Source of the DNA: JAFGXW01 sp964634385
GTDB lineage: Bacteria > Bacillota_I > Bacilli_A > Izemoplasmatales > Izemoplasmataceae
Reading direction: 5' to 3'
Assembly (NCBI GenBank): GCA_964634385.1
Contig: CAZWIZ010000013.1
Span: 1 to 45,662 of the forward strand
Length of the DNA: 45,662 nucleotides
Shown here piece by piece: positions 31,977 to 40,030 of the stretch. The notes beneath the pieces were generated by a model that was not told where the DNA came from, made no database searches, and was given only the letters and a program-made list of their open reading frames with translations. The translations under genes were made by a program, and so were the position numbers. The first letter of the stretch is position 1; the number at the start of each line of letters is the position of its first letter.

Positions 31977-32878
31977 CTAATCTTTTTTAATATTTCTGAA
32001 TCAAATTTCTGGTTTTTAAACATTTCTATTTCTTCTTTATATGGTGGGAAAACTTTCTCTTTTGAATCAATATTTCTAGTAACATATGGAGTTTCTAATA
32101 TCTTAGGAATATTCATGAAATCAGGATGATTAACAATGTAGTTTAAAGCATCAAACCCTATATATCCAAATCCAATATTTTCGTGTCGATCTTTTCCTGC
32201 ATTTTTTTCATTTTTTGAATCGTTAATATGGAAAACACTTATTTTTTCTTTTCCAATTAATTTGTCAAACTCTTGAATTACTTCATCAAAATTATTTTTG
32301 ACATCATATCCTGCATCATGTGTGTGACATGTATCAAAACAAACACTTAATTTTGAATTATCCTTAACCCCATTAATAATTTGTGCTAACTCTTCAAAAG
32401 TACGTCCACATTCTGTTCCTTTTCCAGCCATTGTTTCAAGAGCGATTAAGACATCTAAATCTTTTGTTCTTTCAATTACTCTATCTAATCCTTCAATAAT
32501 ATTGGCAATTCCCACATCCGCTCCTTGTTTAACATGAGCACCTGGATGAAGCACTATTTGTTTAGCACCAATTTTAGCTGTTCTTGCAATTTCACTAATA
32601 AGGAAATTAACTGCAAAATCTCTTTTTTCAGGATCAGGATTTGCTAAATTCATAATATATGGTGCATGAACAACAACATTATCTAACAATAAATTATTTT
32701 CTTTCATTAACTTTAAAGCTTCTTCAATTCGTAATTCATCAATTGGCTTTCTTCTTGTATTTTGAGGAGCACCTGTATAAATCATAAAACTATTAGCATT
32801 ATAACTTAATGCTTCTTTGACACTTCCCAATAACATTTCACTTCCTTTAAGTGAAACATGTGATCCGATTTTTAACAT
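31955..32878 (-). CDS. nfo: Deoxyribonuclease IV (endonuclease IV)
   Basis: AP endonuclease with a TIM-barrel tri-zinc site, acting in base excision repair. Motifs: GSHVSLKG at the N-terminus, VVHAPYIMNLANP, HPGAH, ETMAGKGTE, CFDTCHTHDAGYD, HINDSKN and DRHENIGFGYIG. 307 aa; ATG 32878 with AAGGAG. It follows the DEAD-box gene with a nine-base gap. Confidence 0.97.
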   Translation of the reverse strand: MLKIGSHVSLKGSEMLLGSVKEALSYNANSFMIYTGAPQNTRRKPIDELRIEEALKLMKENNLLLDNVVVHAPYIMNLANPDPEKRDFAVNFLISEIARTAKIGAKQIVLHPGAHVKQGADVGIANIIEGLDRVIERTKDLDVLIALETMAGKGTECGRTFEELAQIINGVKDNSKLSVCFDTCHTHDAGYDVKNNFDEVIQEFDKLIGKEKISVFHINDSKNEKNAGKDRHENIGFGYIGFDALNYIVNHPDFMNIPKILETPYVTRNIDSKEKVFPPYKEEIEMFKNQKFDSEILKKIRKKDAIG

Positions 32879-32887
32879 ATTTACTCC

Positions 32888-34174
32888 TTATCTATTCTTT
32901 TGACGTAAATCTTTTCTTTTTGCTTTTTTTACTGCAGCATTGTATTTTTTCTTATAACCTGGCTTTACCTTTTTGCTTCTTTTAACATTTAAACTATCAC
33001 CATTAATAGGAATATATGTTTGTTTTCTTCTTTTTCTTTCATCTCTAATTCGGCGTGATACTAAACTATCATTTTTAATATCTTTATAAACAATTTTAAT
33101 GCCTTTTTTTTCTAAGAAATCAAGATACGCACCATCTTTTGGAGAATAAAAACTTATTGCTAACCCAGTATATTTAGCTCTTCCAGTTCTTCCAGTTCTA
33201 TGAATATAAAATTCCATTTCTTTTGGTAATTCATAATTTATAATGTGACTAACTCCATCAATATCTATTCCTCTACTAGCAATGTCAGATGCGACAACGT
33301 ATTGAAATTCAGCATTATTTATTCTTCTCATTACTTGTTTTCTTTCACGAGGTGTTATTCCACCATGAAGTTTCGCTACTTTATATCCTGATGCAAACAA
33401 AAAAGAAACTACTTCATCAACAACTTCTTTTCTATTACAAAAAATAATACCAATATACGGATTAATTGCTTTTAATAAATCTAATAAATTAGTCTTATTA
33501 TCTTTGCTTTTTACTGGAATAAAGATATGTTCAATATTTAAACTAGACAATTCTTTTGGTTTAATGAATACTTCTTCTGGATGACTCATATATTTTCTCA
33601 AAAATGGTCTGATTTTTTCAGGAATTGTTGCGCTAAAAACAAGCATTTGTAAGTTTTCACCCATTAATCCGGCAATCTTATCAATATCTTCTAAAAATCC
33701 GATTTCTAATGCCATATCAGCTTCATCAATAACCAACATGTTAGCTTTATAAATGTTTAAAACATTTTCATTGATAGCTAAATCTTTTATTTTACCTGGA
33801 GTACCAATAACAATCATTGGTTGTGATTTTTTCAATCTTTCAATTTCTTTATCACGGTTACTTCCCCCAATATATTTTCTAATATCAATAAACTTATCAC
33901 TTCTTTTAGCAATAAAAACAGCATTGTTATATATTTGTTCAGCAAGTTCACGAGTTGGGGCAGTTATAACAACTTGAACTTCATTTAATGTTAAATCTAA
34001 TTTCTCAAAAATTGGTATTAAAAAAGCATGAGTTTTTCCAGTACCTGTCTGGCTACACCCAATTATATCGCTACCACTTAAAACTTTTGGGATAACTAAA
34101 TTTTGAACTTCAGTAAACTTTGTAAATCCTAAATCTTTTATTGCTTTATTGACATAGTCTTTGTTAATATTCAT
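32888..34174 (-). CDS. DEAD-box RNA helicase, CshB-like
   Basis: ATP-dependent RNA helicase, 428 aa, close in length to B. subtilis CshB. Ordered motifs: Q-motif region FTEVQNLVIP, I SQTGTGKT, Ia PTRELAEQ, II DEAD, III SAT, IV IIFCNRK, V SDIASRGIDI, VI HRTGRTGR. The C-terminal tail is very basic (KRSKKVKPGYKKKYNAAVKK), typical for RNA anchoring. ATG 34174 is seven bases after GAGGAG. Likely roles are ribosome assembly or cold adaptation. Confidence 0.93.
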   Translation of the reverse strand: MNINKDYVNKAIKDLGFTKFTEVQNLVIPKVLSGSDIIGCSQTGTGKTHAFLIPIFEKLDLTLNEVQVVITAPTRELAEQIYNNAVFIAKRSDKFIDIRKYIGGSNRDKEIERLKKSQPMIVIGTPGKIKDLAINENVLNIYKANMLVIDEADMALEIGFLEDIDKIAGLMGENLQMLVFSATIPEKIRPFLRKYMSHPEEVFIKPKELSSLNIEHIFIPVKSKDNKTNLLDLLKAINPYIGIIFCNRKEVVDEVVSFLFASGYKVAKLHGGITPRERKQVMRRINNAEFQYVVASDIASRGIDIDGVSHIINYELPKEMEFYIHRTGRTGRAKYTGLAISFYSPKDGAYLDFLEKKGIKIVYKDIKNDSLVSRRIRDERKRRKQTYIPINGDSLNVKRSKKVKPGYKKKYNAAVKKAKRKDLRQKNR

Positions 34175-34193
34175 AGTATCTCTCCTCACTTAT

Positions 34194-34245
34194 ATTATAC
34201 AATATTCACATAACATTTCCAAATCATTTGACTATCATATATAAT
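34194..34245. promoter_or_regulatory. Overlapping divergent promoters sharing one -35 hexamer
   Basis: The hexamer at 34217-34222 reads TTCCAA on plus and TTGGAA on minus. Seventeen bases to the right is TATAAT (34240-34245, ispH); seventeen to the left is TATAAT on minus (34194-34199, helicase). Both promoters appear to use the same -35 block. Confidence 0.6.
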
Positions 34246-34261
34246 AAATTTGGGTGATATA

Positions 34262-35206
34262 ATGAAAACAGTTAAAATTACACCAAGAGGATACTGTCAT
34301 GGTGTTGTAAATGCTATAAATACAATATCAAATCTAGATTTTTTTTCAACTAAAAAACCGATATATATATTAGGAATGGTTATTCATAACAAACAAATTG
34401 TTGATGCATTAGCTAATTTAGATTTAATAACTCTTCATGATGATTCATTAACAAGACTAGAATTGCTTGATCAAATTGATAGTGGTACAGTAATCTTTAC
34501 GGCACACGGAGTAAGCCCAAAAGTTTATGAAAAAGCTAAAAATAAGGGTTTAGATATTATCGACACTACTTGTGTAGATGTTCTTAAAAGTCAGAATACT
34601 ATTAAAAAATTAATAAAAAATGGCTACACTGTTATTTTTGTTGGAAAACATAGTCATCCAGAAAGTGAAGCTGCCAAAGAAATTAGTAATGATGTATATG
34701 TTGTTGAAAACATTAATGAAATTAAACAACTAAATATTGAAAACACTTTAGTAGCCCTCACTAATCAAACAACTATGAGTATTTTTGATATTTATTATAT
34801 TAGTGAAGAAATTAAAAAATATTTTCCTAATATATACATTGTCGATGAAATATGTAATTCTACAAGAATTAGACAAGAAGCATTACTGACAATGGATTCT
34901 AGTATTGATCATTGTTTCGTTGTTGGTGATAAATTATCAAATAACTCAAAAAAACTTGTTGAAGTTTCTGTCACTCAAGCACATGTTGATGCATCATTAA
35001 TTGAATCTGTTGAGGACATAAATATTGAAAAATTAAAACTATATAATAAAGTTTCTGTTACTAGTGGAGCATCTACTCCTACTAAAGTAACTAAAGAAGT
35101 TATTACTTTTTTGGAACAGTTTGATAAAAATAATCCAAAAACTCATGAAAATAAATCAAAAATAACCGCATCTAATTTGTTATCAAAAAAAGCAGTTCAA
35201 ATTTGA
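34262..35206 (+). CDS. ispH: 4-hydroxy-3-methylbut-2-enyl diphosphate reductase
   Basis: Final enzyme of the MEP isoprenoid pathway, [4Fe-4S]-dependent, giving IPP and DMAPP. The three cluster cysteines sit in GYCHGV, DTTCVDV and EICNSTRIRQEA. Active-site motifs TAHGVSP, HPESEA and TNQTTMS are present, and VTSGASTP is at the C-terminal end. 314 aa; ATG 34262 after GGGTGAT. The first MEP enzyme, Dxs, is at 41724. Confidence 0.96.
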   Translation: MKTVKITPRGYCHGVVNAINTISNLDFFSTKKPIYILGMVIHNKQIVDALANLDLITLHDDSLTRLELLDQIDSGTVIFTAHGVSPKVYEKAKNKGLDIIDTTCVDVLKSQNTIKKLIKNGYTVIFVGKHSHPESEAAKEISNDVYVVENINEIKQLNIENTLVALTNQTTMSIFDIYYISEEIKKYFPNIYIVDEICNSTRIRQEALLTMDSSIDHCFVVGDKLSNNSKKLVEVSVTQAHVDASLIESVEDINIEKLKLYNKVSVTSGASTPTKVTKEVITFLEQFDKNNPKTHENKSKITASNLLSKKAVQI

Positions 35207-35217
35207 ACTGCTTTTTT
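35186..35217. terminator. Bidirectional terminator after ispH and the repeat lipoprotein
   Basis: A perfect 32-bp palindrome centred at 35201/35202: poly-A, GCAGTTCAAA, TTTGAACTGC, poly-T. It serves both converging genes. Confidence 0.92.
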
Positions 35218-35232
35218 ATTTAGTTCTTTTAA

Positions 35233-38200
35233 CTAATCCATTTGATATATAATGTGTTCTTCAAGAACTTGGTCACTGTGTAATCCTTCTCCATCTAATA
35301 AATCGTAATCTGCGTAAATTACTATACTGTAAACTTCCATTGAATTAATTTGTTCGTTAAATGTAATATCATTTTCTCCAACATATACAGTTTTTCTTGC
35401 TAATTCAACATCATCTTTATCATATAAGACAGCTGTTAAATTTCCATCAATTACATCATCAGTATCTGTAATCAAAACTTCCATTTCAATATTATTTGTA
35501 TTAATTGTCATAAGGGTAACTTCTGATGTTGGAACTTCATATGGTAATATTGTAAATTCTTCTTCAAAGATTACTCCATCTTCAATTAATTCAAATCCAT
35601 CTAATAAATCATAATCTGCTGTTATTCTAATTGTAAAATCTACATCAGCAATCATACTCGATATGTCAAAGCTAATAATATTAGATAACATATTCTTTTC
35701 AAATAACATATTTCCATCAGTCCATACTGATACTTTAAATGATCCATCAACTAATACTGAATCAATATCTTCATAATCAAACATAAACATAACAGATTCA
35801 TGTGTTATAACAACATCAGTAGCTGTCGTTACTGGTAAAGCATATGGTGTTGTTGTAAATATTTTAGATTCTATTTCTACATCATTTTGCAATCCAGTTC
35901 TATCTAATAAATTATAATCAGTTATAATTTTTATCTCATACTCATTATTTGGTAATAAACCATTATAAGTTAATCCTAAATTATCTCCATCAACTAAAGT
36001 AATTTCATCACTTATTGCCATATTATCTTTATATAATACTACAATAGTATTACCAATCGATTTATCATCATCATCTTCTACATATACATCAAATACAATT
36101 GATGTCGCTAAAGTTTCGTCATTAGATATCGTAGCTATTGGCGTCATATATTCTATTGTAGCTATTGAAGTATTATCAAGTGCTTCTGATGTAATAACAC
36201 CCATATTATCATTTAAATCGTAATCGGTTATTATTTCAATTGTATAATCAGTATCTGATAATAATCCTGTAAACGTTTTATCGTTATTTACTCCTACAGT
36301 TAAATCGATTGTTGATGTTGTTTGTATTCCATCTTGATATAATACTGCTTTTGAATTTCCAACATTAGTTGAATCAAGGTCAAATATAATTACATCAAAT
36401 GTTATTGAATCATAATCACTTACTTCATTTTTAATTACTGCTGTCGGAATTAGTTTTTCTAAAGTAATAATCATATTTGATATTAATACCTGTTCATATT
36501 GCATTCCAGCACTATCATCTAGATTATAATCAGCAGATACAACAATTTCATATGCACTATTAGACAATAATCCTGTAAATTCTACAGTATTCATACCAAT
36601 ATTTATTAATTGTTCGTCAATTTTAACACCGTCTAAATATAAAGATATTTTAATATTATCAAGATTCGAAGTATCATCAATATCCATATACTTAACGTCT
36701 AACATAATTGAGTCGTTAGTAGTCTCAATATTAAGTAATTCTGCAGCAGGCTTTTTAGGTTCTAAAGATAATAAAACACTTCTAAATAATATAGAATTTT
36801 CTATTGTTCCTCCATCATCTCGTAAGTTATAATCAGCAACAATATCAATACTATATACTTCACTGTTTTTAACTAAGTATTCTAAAACAATACTTTCATC
36901 CTCTACTTCAAAAGGAATTATTTTAACTATTTCATCATTTTCATAAAGTATAACTTCTAATGAACTTTTTAATGTTTGATTAATATCAGAAACTCTTAAA
37001 TCAATTGTGACATATCCTTGAGTTATAGTAATATTACTAACTTCAACACTTGGCGCTACATTTTGTAATGTATTAATCACTTCACTATAAATTATTTGAT
37101 TTTCTCGAATTCCTGTTCCATCATTTAAATCATAAGATGCTTCAATTTCAATTGTAAATTCATAATTTGAAAAAATATCAAACAATTCAAGATTAACAGA
37201 ATATTCAAAAACACTAGCTTGTTTAACTAGTACATCATCAACATATAATTTAGCTACTAATGTTGATTTATCAATAATATTTGTTGGATCGTCTATTTCT
37301 AAATTAAATGAAATTCGATTTTCTTCAATATTTAAATTATAAATAAGTGGTTCTGGAACAATTCGAGGAAGTGTTCTAAAAACACGTTCTGATAAAACAT
37401 TTCCATTTACAACTCCAAGTCCATCTCTTAAATCATAATTACTAATTACTCTTAAAGTATATTCACTATCATTCAACAATCCTTCAAAAGAAACATCTTT
37501 AACTGTCCCATTAATTATCATTTCACGTATAATAACATCATCTTGATAAACAACAACACTTAGTCCACCAAAATCAGTAACTAAATCTTCATCATTATAT
37601 ATAACATCAAATGTAACATTATTAGATGAAACATTAAAATTAGAAATAACAGCACTTGGTAACGCATTAGGCAGTGTTAAAAATGGGCCAGAATATAATA
37701 CAACGTTATTAACTACTCCATCTAAATTATCTAAATTATAATCAGCAATTACTTTTACATCATATTGTTTATTGGCTAATAGATCTGTAAATTCAACGTT
37801 TGTTTGTCCAGTTGATATTACTTGTTCCGAGACTTTTAAATCTCCAGAATAAAGTTCCGCGGTTAAACTTCCACTAATAATTACAAGATCAATGTCAGTA
37901 ATATTAAAATCAATTGAAATAGAACTTCTATTTAAAGAATAGTTTTCTCTTTCAACAATAGGTATGTCTTTATAAACATATACTTTAAATTCATTATTAT
38001 CACTTATAAAAACTGTTTTTGAATTACTACCGTCCAAATAATTTATTTCATCAATACTGTAAATTGTTTCTCCTAACGAAGTTCCTGTATCTACATTAAA
38101 ATAAAGTACTGAATTTGTTGAATCATCAGTAAATCTACTTGAACTATAATGAATACCATTAACAACAATAGCTGTTATTGGAAAATTGGAATTATTTACT

Positions 38201-38394
38201 AATTCTATTTTTACTCGTAAATCAGTTTTTTTAGCCATATAATATGTTTTTAACTCATTTCCATCATATGGATTACTACCTTCAATCGTGGCACTAGTAA
38301 AAACAGGTGCAACTTTTTTTACAGAAGAATGATCACAAGCTGTTAGTGTTAGCCCTATCATCAAAATTCCTATCAGTATAAACAACTTTTTCAT
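35233..38394 (-). CDS. Large repeat-containing surface lipoprotein
   Basis: 1053 aa. Lipoprotein signal MKKLFILIGILMIGLTLTAC, lipobox LTAC with lipidated Cys20. After an N-terminal region (about 21-150) come nine tandem units of ~100 residues. Each has beta-strand patterning like fibronectin-III/Ig domains and ends with a conserved motif [AST][DN]Y[DN]LxDxxG. Examples are ADYNLDNLDG, SNYDLRDGLG, ADYNLRDDGG and ADYDLLDGEG. Very acidic; only one Cys. The DxDxxDG arrangement suggests calcium binding, by inference. Function probably adhesion or envelope structure. Start ATG 38394 after GGAGGAC; an in-frame upstream ATG lacks a site. Confidence 0.85.
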   Translation of the reverse strand: MKKLFILIGILMIGLTLTACDHSSVKKVAPVFTSATIEGSNPYDGNELKTYYMAKKTDLRVKIELVNNSNFPITAIVVNGIHYSSSRFTDDSTNSVLYFNVDTGTSLGETIYSIDEINYLDGSNSKTVFISDNNEFKVYVYKDIPIVERENYSLNRSSISIDFNITDIDLVIISGSLTAELYSGDLKVSEQVISTGQTNVEFTDLLANKQYDVKVIADYNLDNLDGVVNNVVLYSGPFLTLPNALPSAVISNFNVSSNNVTFDVIYNDEDLVTDFGGLSVVVYQDDVIIREMIINGTVKDVSFEGLLNDSEYTLRVISNYDLRDGLGVVNGNVLSERVFRTLPRIVPEPLIYNLNIEENRISFNLEIDDPTNIIDKSTLVAKLYVDDVLVKQASVFEYSVNLELFDIFSNYEFTIEIEASYDLNDGTGIRENQIIYSEVINTLQNVAPSVEVSNITITQGYVTIDLRVSDINQTLKSSLEVILYENDEIVKIIPFEVEDESIVLEYLVKNSEVYSIDIVADYNLRDDGGTIENSILFRSVLLSLEPKKPAAELLNIETTNDSIMLDVKYMDIDDTSNLDNIKISLYLDGVKIDEQLINIGMNTVEFTGLLSNSAYEIVVSADYNLDDSAGMQYEQVLISNMIITLEKLIPTAVIKNEVSDYDSITFDVIIFDLDSTNVGNSKAVLYQDGIQTTSTIDLTVGVNNDKTFTGLLSDTDYTIEIITDYDLNDNMGVITSEALDNTSIATIEYMTPIATISNDETLATSIVFDVYVEDDDDKSIGNTIVVLYKDNMAISDEITLVDGDNLGLTYNGLLPNNEYEIKIITDYNLLDRTGLQNDVEIESKIFTTTPYALPVTTATDVVITHESVMFMFDYEDIDSVLVDGSFKVSVWTDGNMLFEKNMLSNIISFDISSMIADVDFTIRITADYDLLDGFELIEDGVIFEEEFTILPYEVPTSEVTLMTINTNNIEMEVLITDTDDVIDGNLTAVLYDKDDVELARKTVYVGENDITFNEQINSMEVYSIVIYADYDLLDGEGLHSDQVLEEHIIYQMD
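35280..37756 (-). repeat. Nine degenerate ~300-bp tandem repeats within the lipoprotein gene
   Basis: The DNA encoding the DY-L-D-G motif recurs near 35298, 35598, 35909, 36208, 36516, 36822, 37120, 37426 and 37736. Spacing is 298-311 bases, always in frame. Nucleotide identity between units is low, so the array is old, not a recent slippage expansion. Confidence 0.8.
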
Positions 38395-38483
38395 ATTGTG
38401 TCCTCCAAATCTCATCTCTTTTTTTTGAATAAACATTAAATCAGCATTTTCCCTTGAAATATTTTTACTTAATCTAATTAATT

Positions 38484-38512
38484 ATTTTACCATAAAAATG
38501 TCTTTAAAGCAA
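38484..38512 (-). promoter_or_regulatory. Promoter of the repeat lipoprotein gene
   Basis: TTGCTT (38507-38512), 17 bases, TAAAAT (38484-38489). The leader is about 80 nt. Confidence 0.65.
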
Positions 38513-38536
38513 TATTTAATGCGTTTAGACAGTTTT

Positions 38537-39730
38537 TTATTTTTCGGTTTTTTTACGTTGTTTTAATCCTTTTTTGATAATATTAATTCCATAAGTTTCA
38601 TTAATATTATTTAATATATTAATAATCTTTTCTTCTTTTGTTGCTTCTTTAGAAACATTAAATATATCTATCTGTTTGAAATTATTATAATTATCCTTCA
38701 AATTCGATACACTTACTCCGAGCAATCTAATCGGTAAATCACCTTGATTATCATCATATAACTGTTCTACTACTTTATATATCTCAAAAAAGTTATCCGT
38801 GTAAAAATCAAGTGTTTTACTACGATTAATTTGTGTGAAATCATTATATCTTACTTGAATGTTTATTGTTTTTATAATACTATTATCCGCAATCAATCTA
38901 TTAACTACAGTTTTTGTTAATGATACTAACTTTGATAATACATCTTGATATTCATACAAATCTGTTGAGTATGTTGATGTAGTTCCTATACTTTTATATA
39001 CAACATGTCGTTGAGGTTCAATTTTCTTTTTATCTATTCCATTTGCCTTATCCATAAATTCTTCAAGACGATTTCCCAAAACTAATTTTAACTTTTTTAA
39101 GTTTTTATAATTAGCTAAATCTCCAATAGTATTAATACCAATAATTTTTAAATTAGGATATGTTTTTTTGCCAATTCCAAACATATCTTCAATTGGTAAT
39201 GGCCATAATATATCTTTAATATCACGTTTTCTTAAAACAGTAATTCCTAATGGTTTCTTAATATCAGAAGCCATTTTTGCCAAAAACATATTTGGGGCAA
39301 TACCTATTGAAACTGGTAATTTATGTTCTTTATACAACCGTTCTTGAATTTCTTTAGCTATATCTAACGGATGAATATCTTCACTTAATTTTGTCATATC
39401 TAAATATCCTTCATCAATAGAGCCTTTTTCAATATTATCTGAATATTCTGATAATAAATCAAAAAATATTTTACTATAACGATGATATAAATCAAAATTG
39501 ACAGGTAATATTAAAAGATTGGGACAAAGTCGTTTAGCCTCAATTGAGTTCATTCCACTTTTAACACCATATTTACGAGCAACATAATTCGCAGTTGTTA
39601 AAACTCCACGTTCTCTTCTACCGCCAATCCCTAAAGGAATTTTTGATAAGCTATCATCTTCGGCAATTTCACAACTGGCAAAAAACGCATTTAAATCAAT
39701 ATGAAATATAATTTTGTATTTTTTTTCCAT
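38537..39730 (-). CDS. dinB: DNA polymerase IV (Y family)
   Basis: Translesion polymerase, 397 aa. Catalytic metal ligands in FHIDLNAFFASCE (residue 11 region) and SIDEGYLDM (Asp-Glu pair). Helix-hairpin-helix thumb around DMFGIGKKTYPNLK; a C-terminal little-finger domain follows. I do not see a clear C-terminal clamp-binding peptide beyond the basic tail GLKQRKKTE. ATG 39730 with AAAGGAAAG. Confidence 0.95.
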   Translation of the reverse strand: MEKKYKIIFHIDLNAFFASCEIAEDDSLSKIPLGIGGRRERGVLTTANYVARKYGVKSGMNSIEAKRLCPNLLILPVNFDLYHRYSKIFFDLLSEYSDNIEKGSIDEGYLDMTKLSEDIHPLDIAKEIQERLYKEHKLPVSIGIAPNMFLAKMASDIKKPLGITVLRKRDIKDILWPLPIEDMFGIGKKTYPNLKIIGINTIGDLANYKNLKKLKLVLGNRLEEFMDKANGIDKKKIEPQRHVVYKSIGTTSTYSTDLYEYQDVLSKLVSLTKTVVNRLIADNSIIKTINIQVRYNDFTQINRSKTLDFYTDNFFEIYKVVEQLYDDNQGDLPIRLLGVSVSNLKDNYNNFKQIDIFNVSKEATKEEKIINILNNINETYGINIIKKGLKQRKKTEK

Positions 39731-39755
39731 AAAAATCTTTCCTTTTATTTGATTT

Positions 39756-39766
39756 TATAATATAAT
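39756..39766 (+). promoter_or_regulatory. Candidate -10 boxes of the 58-aa gene
   Basis: Two overlapping TATAAT hexamers (39756-39761 and 39761-39766) about 50 bases upstream of the start; no clear -35. Confidence 0.4.
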
Positions 39767-39812
39767 GTATAAGACATAAATATTTTAATATATATTCGAA
39801 CGAGGTGAAAAC

Positions 39813-39989
39813 ATGCCAACTAGTAAAAAAAGAGTAAAAAAGAATTATGTAGAAGCTGAACCAATTACTAAAAATCCTTTAAAATCAAAATTTGGAAAAT
39901 TCATGGTGGTTGTATTAGTATTCGGTTTCGTAGGTGCTGCCATTGTTGGTCTTATAATTACACTAGTAGAAGCAGTCCAAAGTTTATAA
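39813..39989 (+). CDS. 58-aa single-span membrane protein, DUF4044-like
   Basis: Short gene on the plus strand between dinB and recN, with CGAGGTG five bases before the ATG. The N-terminal 29 residues are basic (SKKRVKKN; KSKFGKF); one helix follows (about 31-53, VVVLVFGFVGAAIVGLIITLV), predicting a cytoplasmic N-terminus. The layout resembles DUF4044-type mini proteins of Firmicutes, by pattern only. It has its own terminator, which supports real expression. Confidence 0.7.
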   Translation: MPTSKKRVKKNYVEAEPITKNPLKSKFGKFMVVVLVFGFVGAAIVGLIITLVEAVQSL

Positions 39990-40000
39990 CAAAATCTATA

Positions 40001-40030
40001 AAAGTAGCAAGGTTATCTTGCTACTTTTTA
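40001..40030. terminator. Bidirectional terminator between the 58-aa gene and recN
   Basis: Arms aaagtagcaag (40001-40011) and cttgctacttt (40017-40027), loop gttat, T-rich on both sides. Confidence 0.92.

Noticed and set aside
34228..34245. TTGACT as -35 box for ispH
   Set aside because: It is only six bases from the TATAAT, which cannot form a promoter. TTCCAA at 34217 has the right 17-base spacing.
35280..37756. CRISPR array or recent tandem duplication
   Set aside because: The ~300-bp periodicity is coding, in frame and diverged; there are no short identical repeats with spacers.
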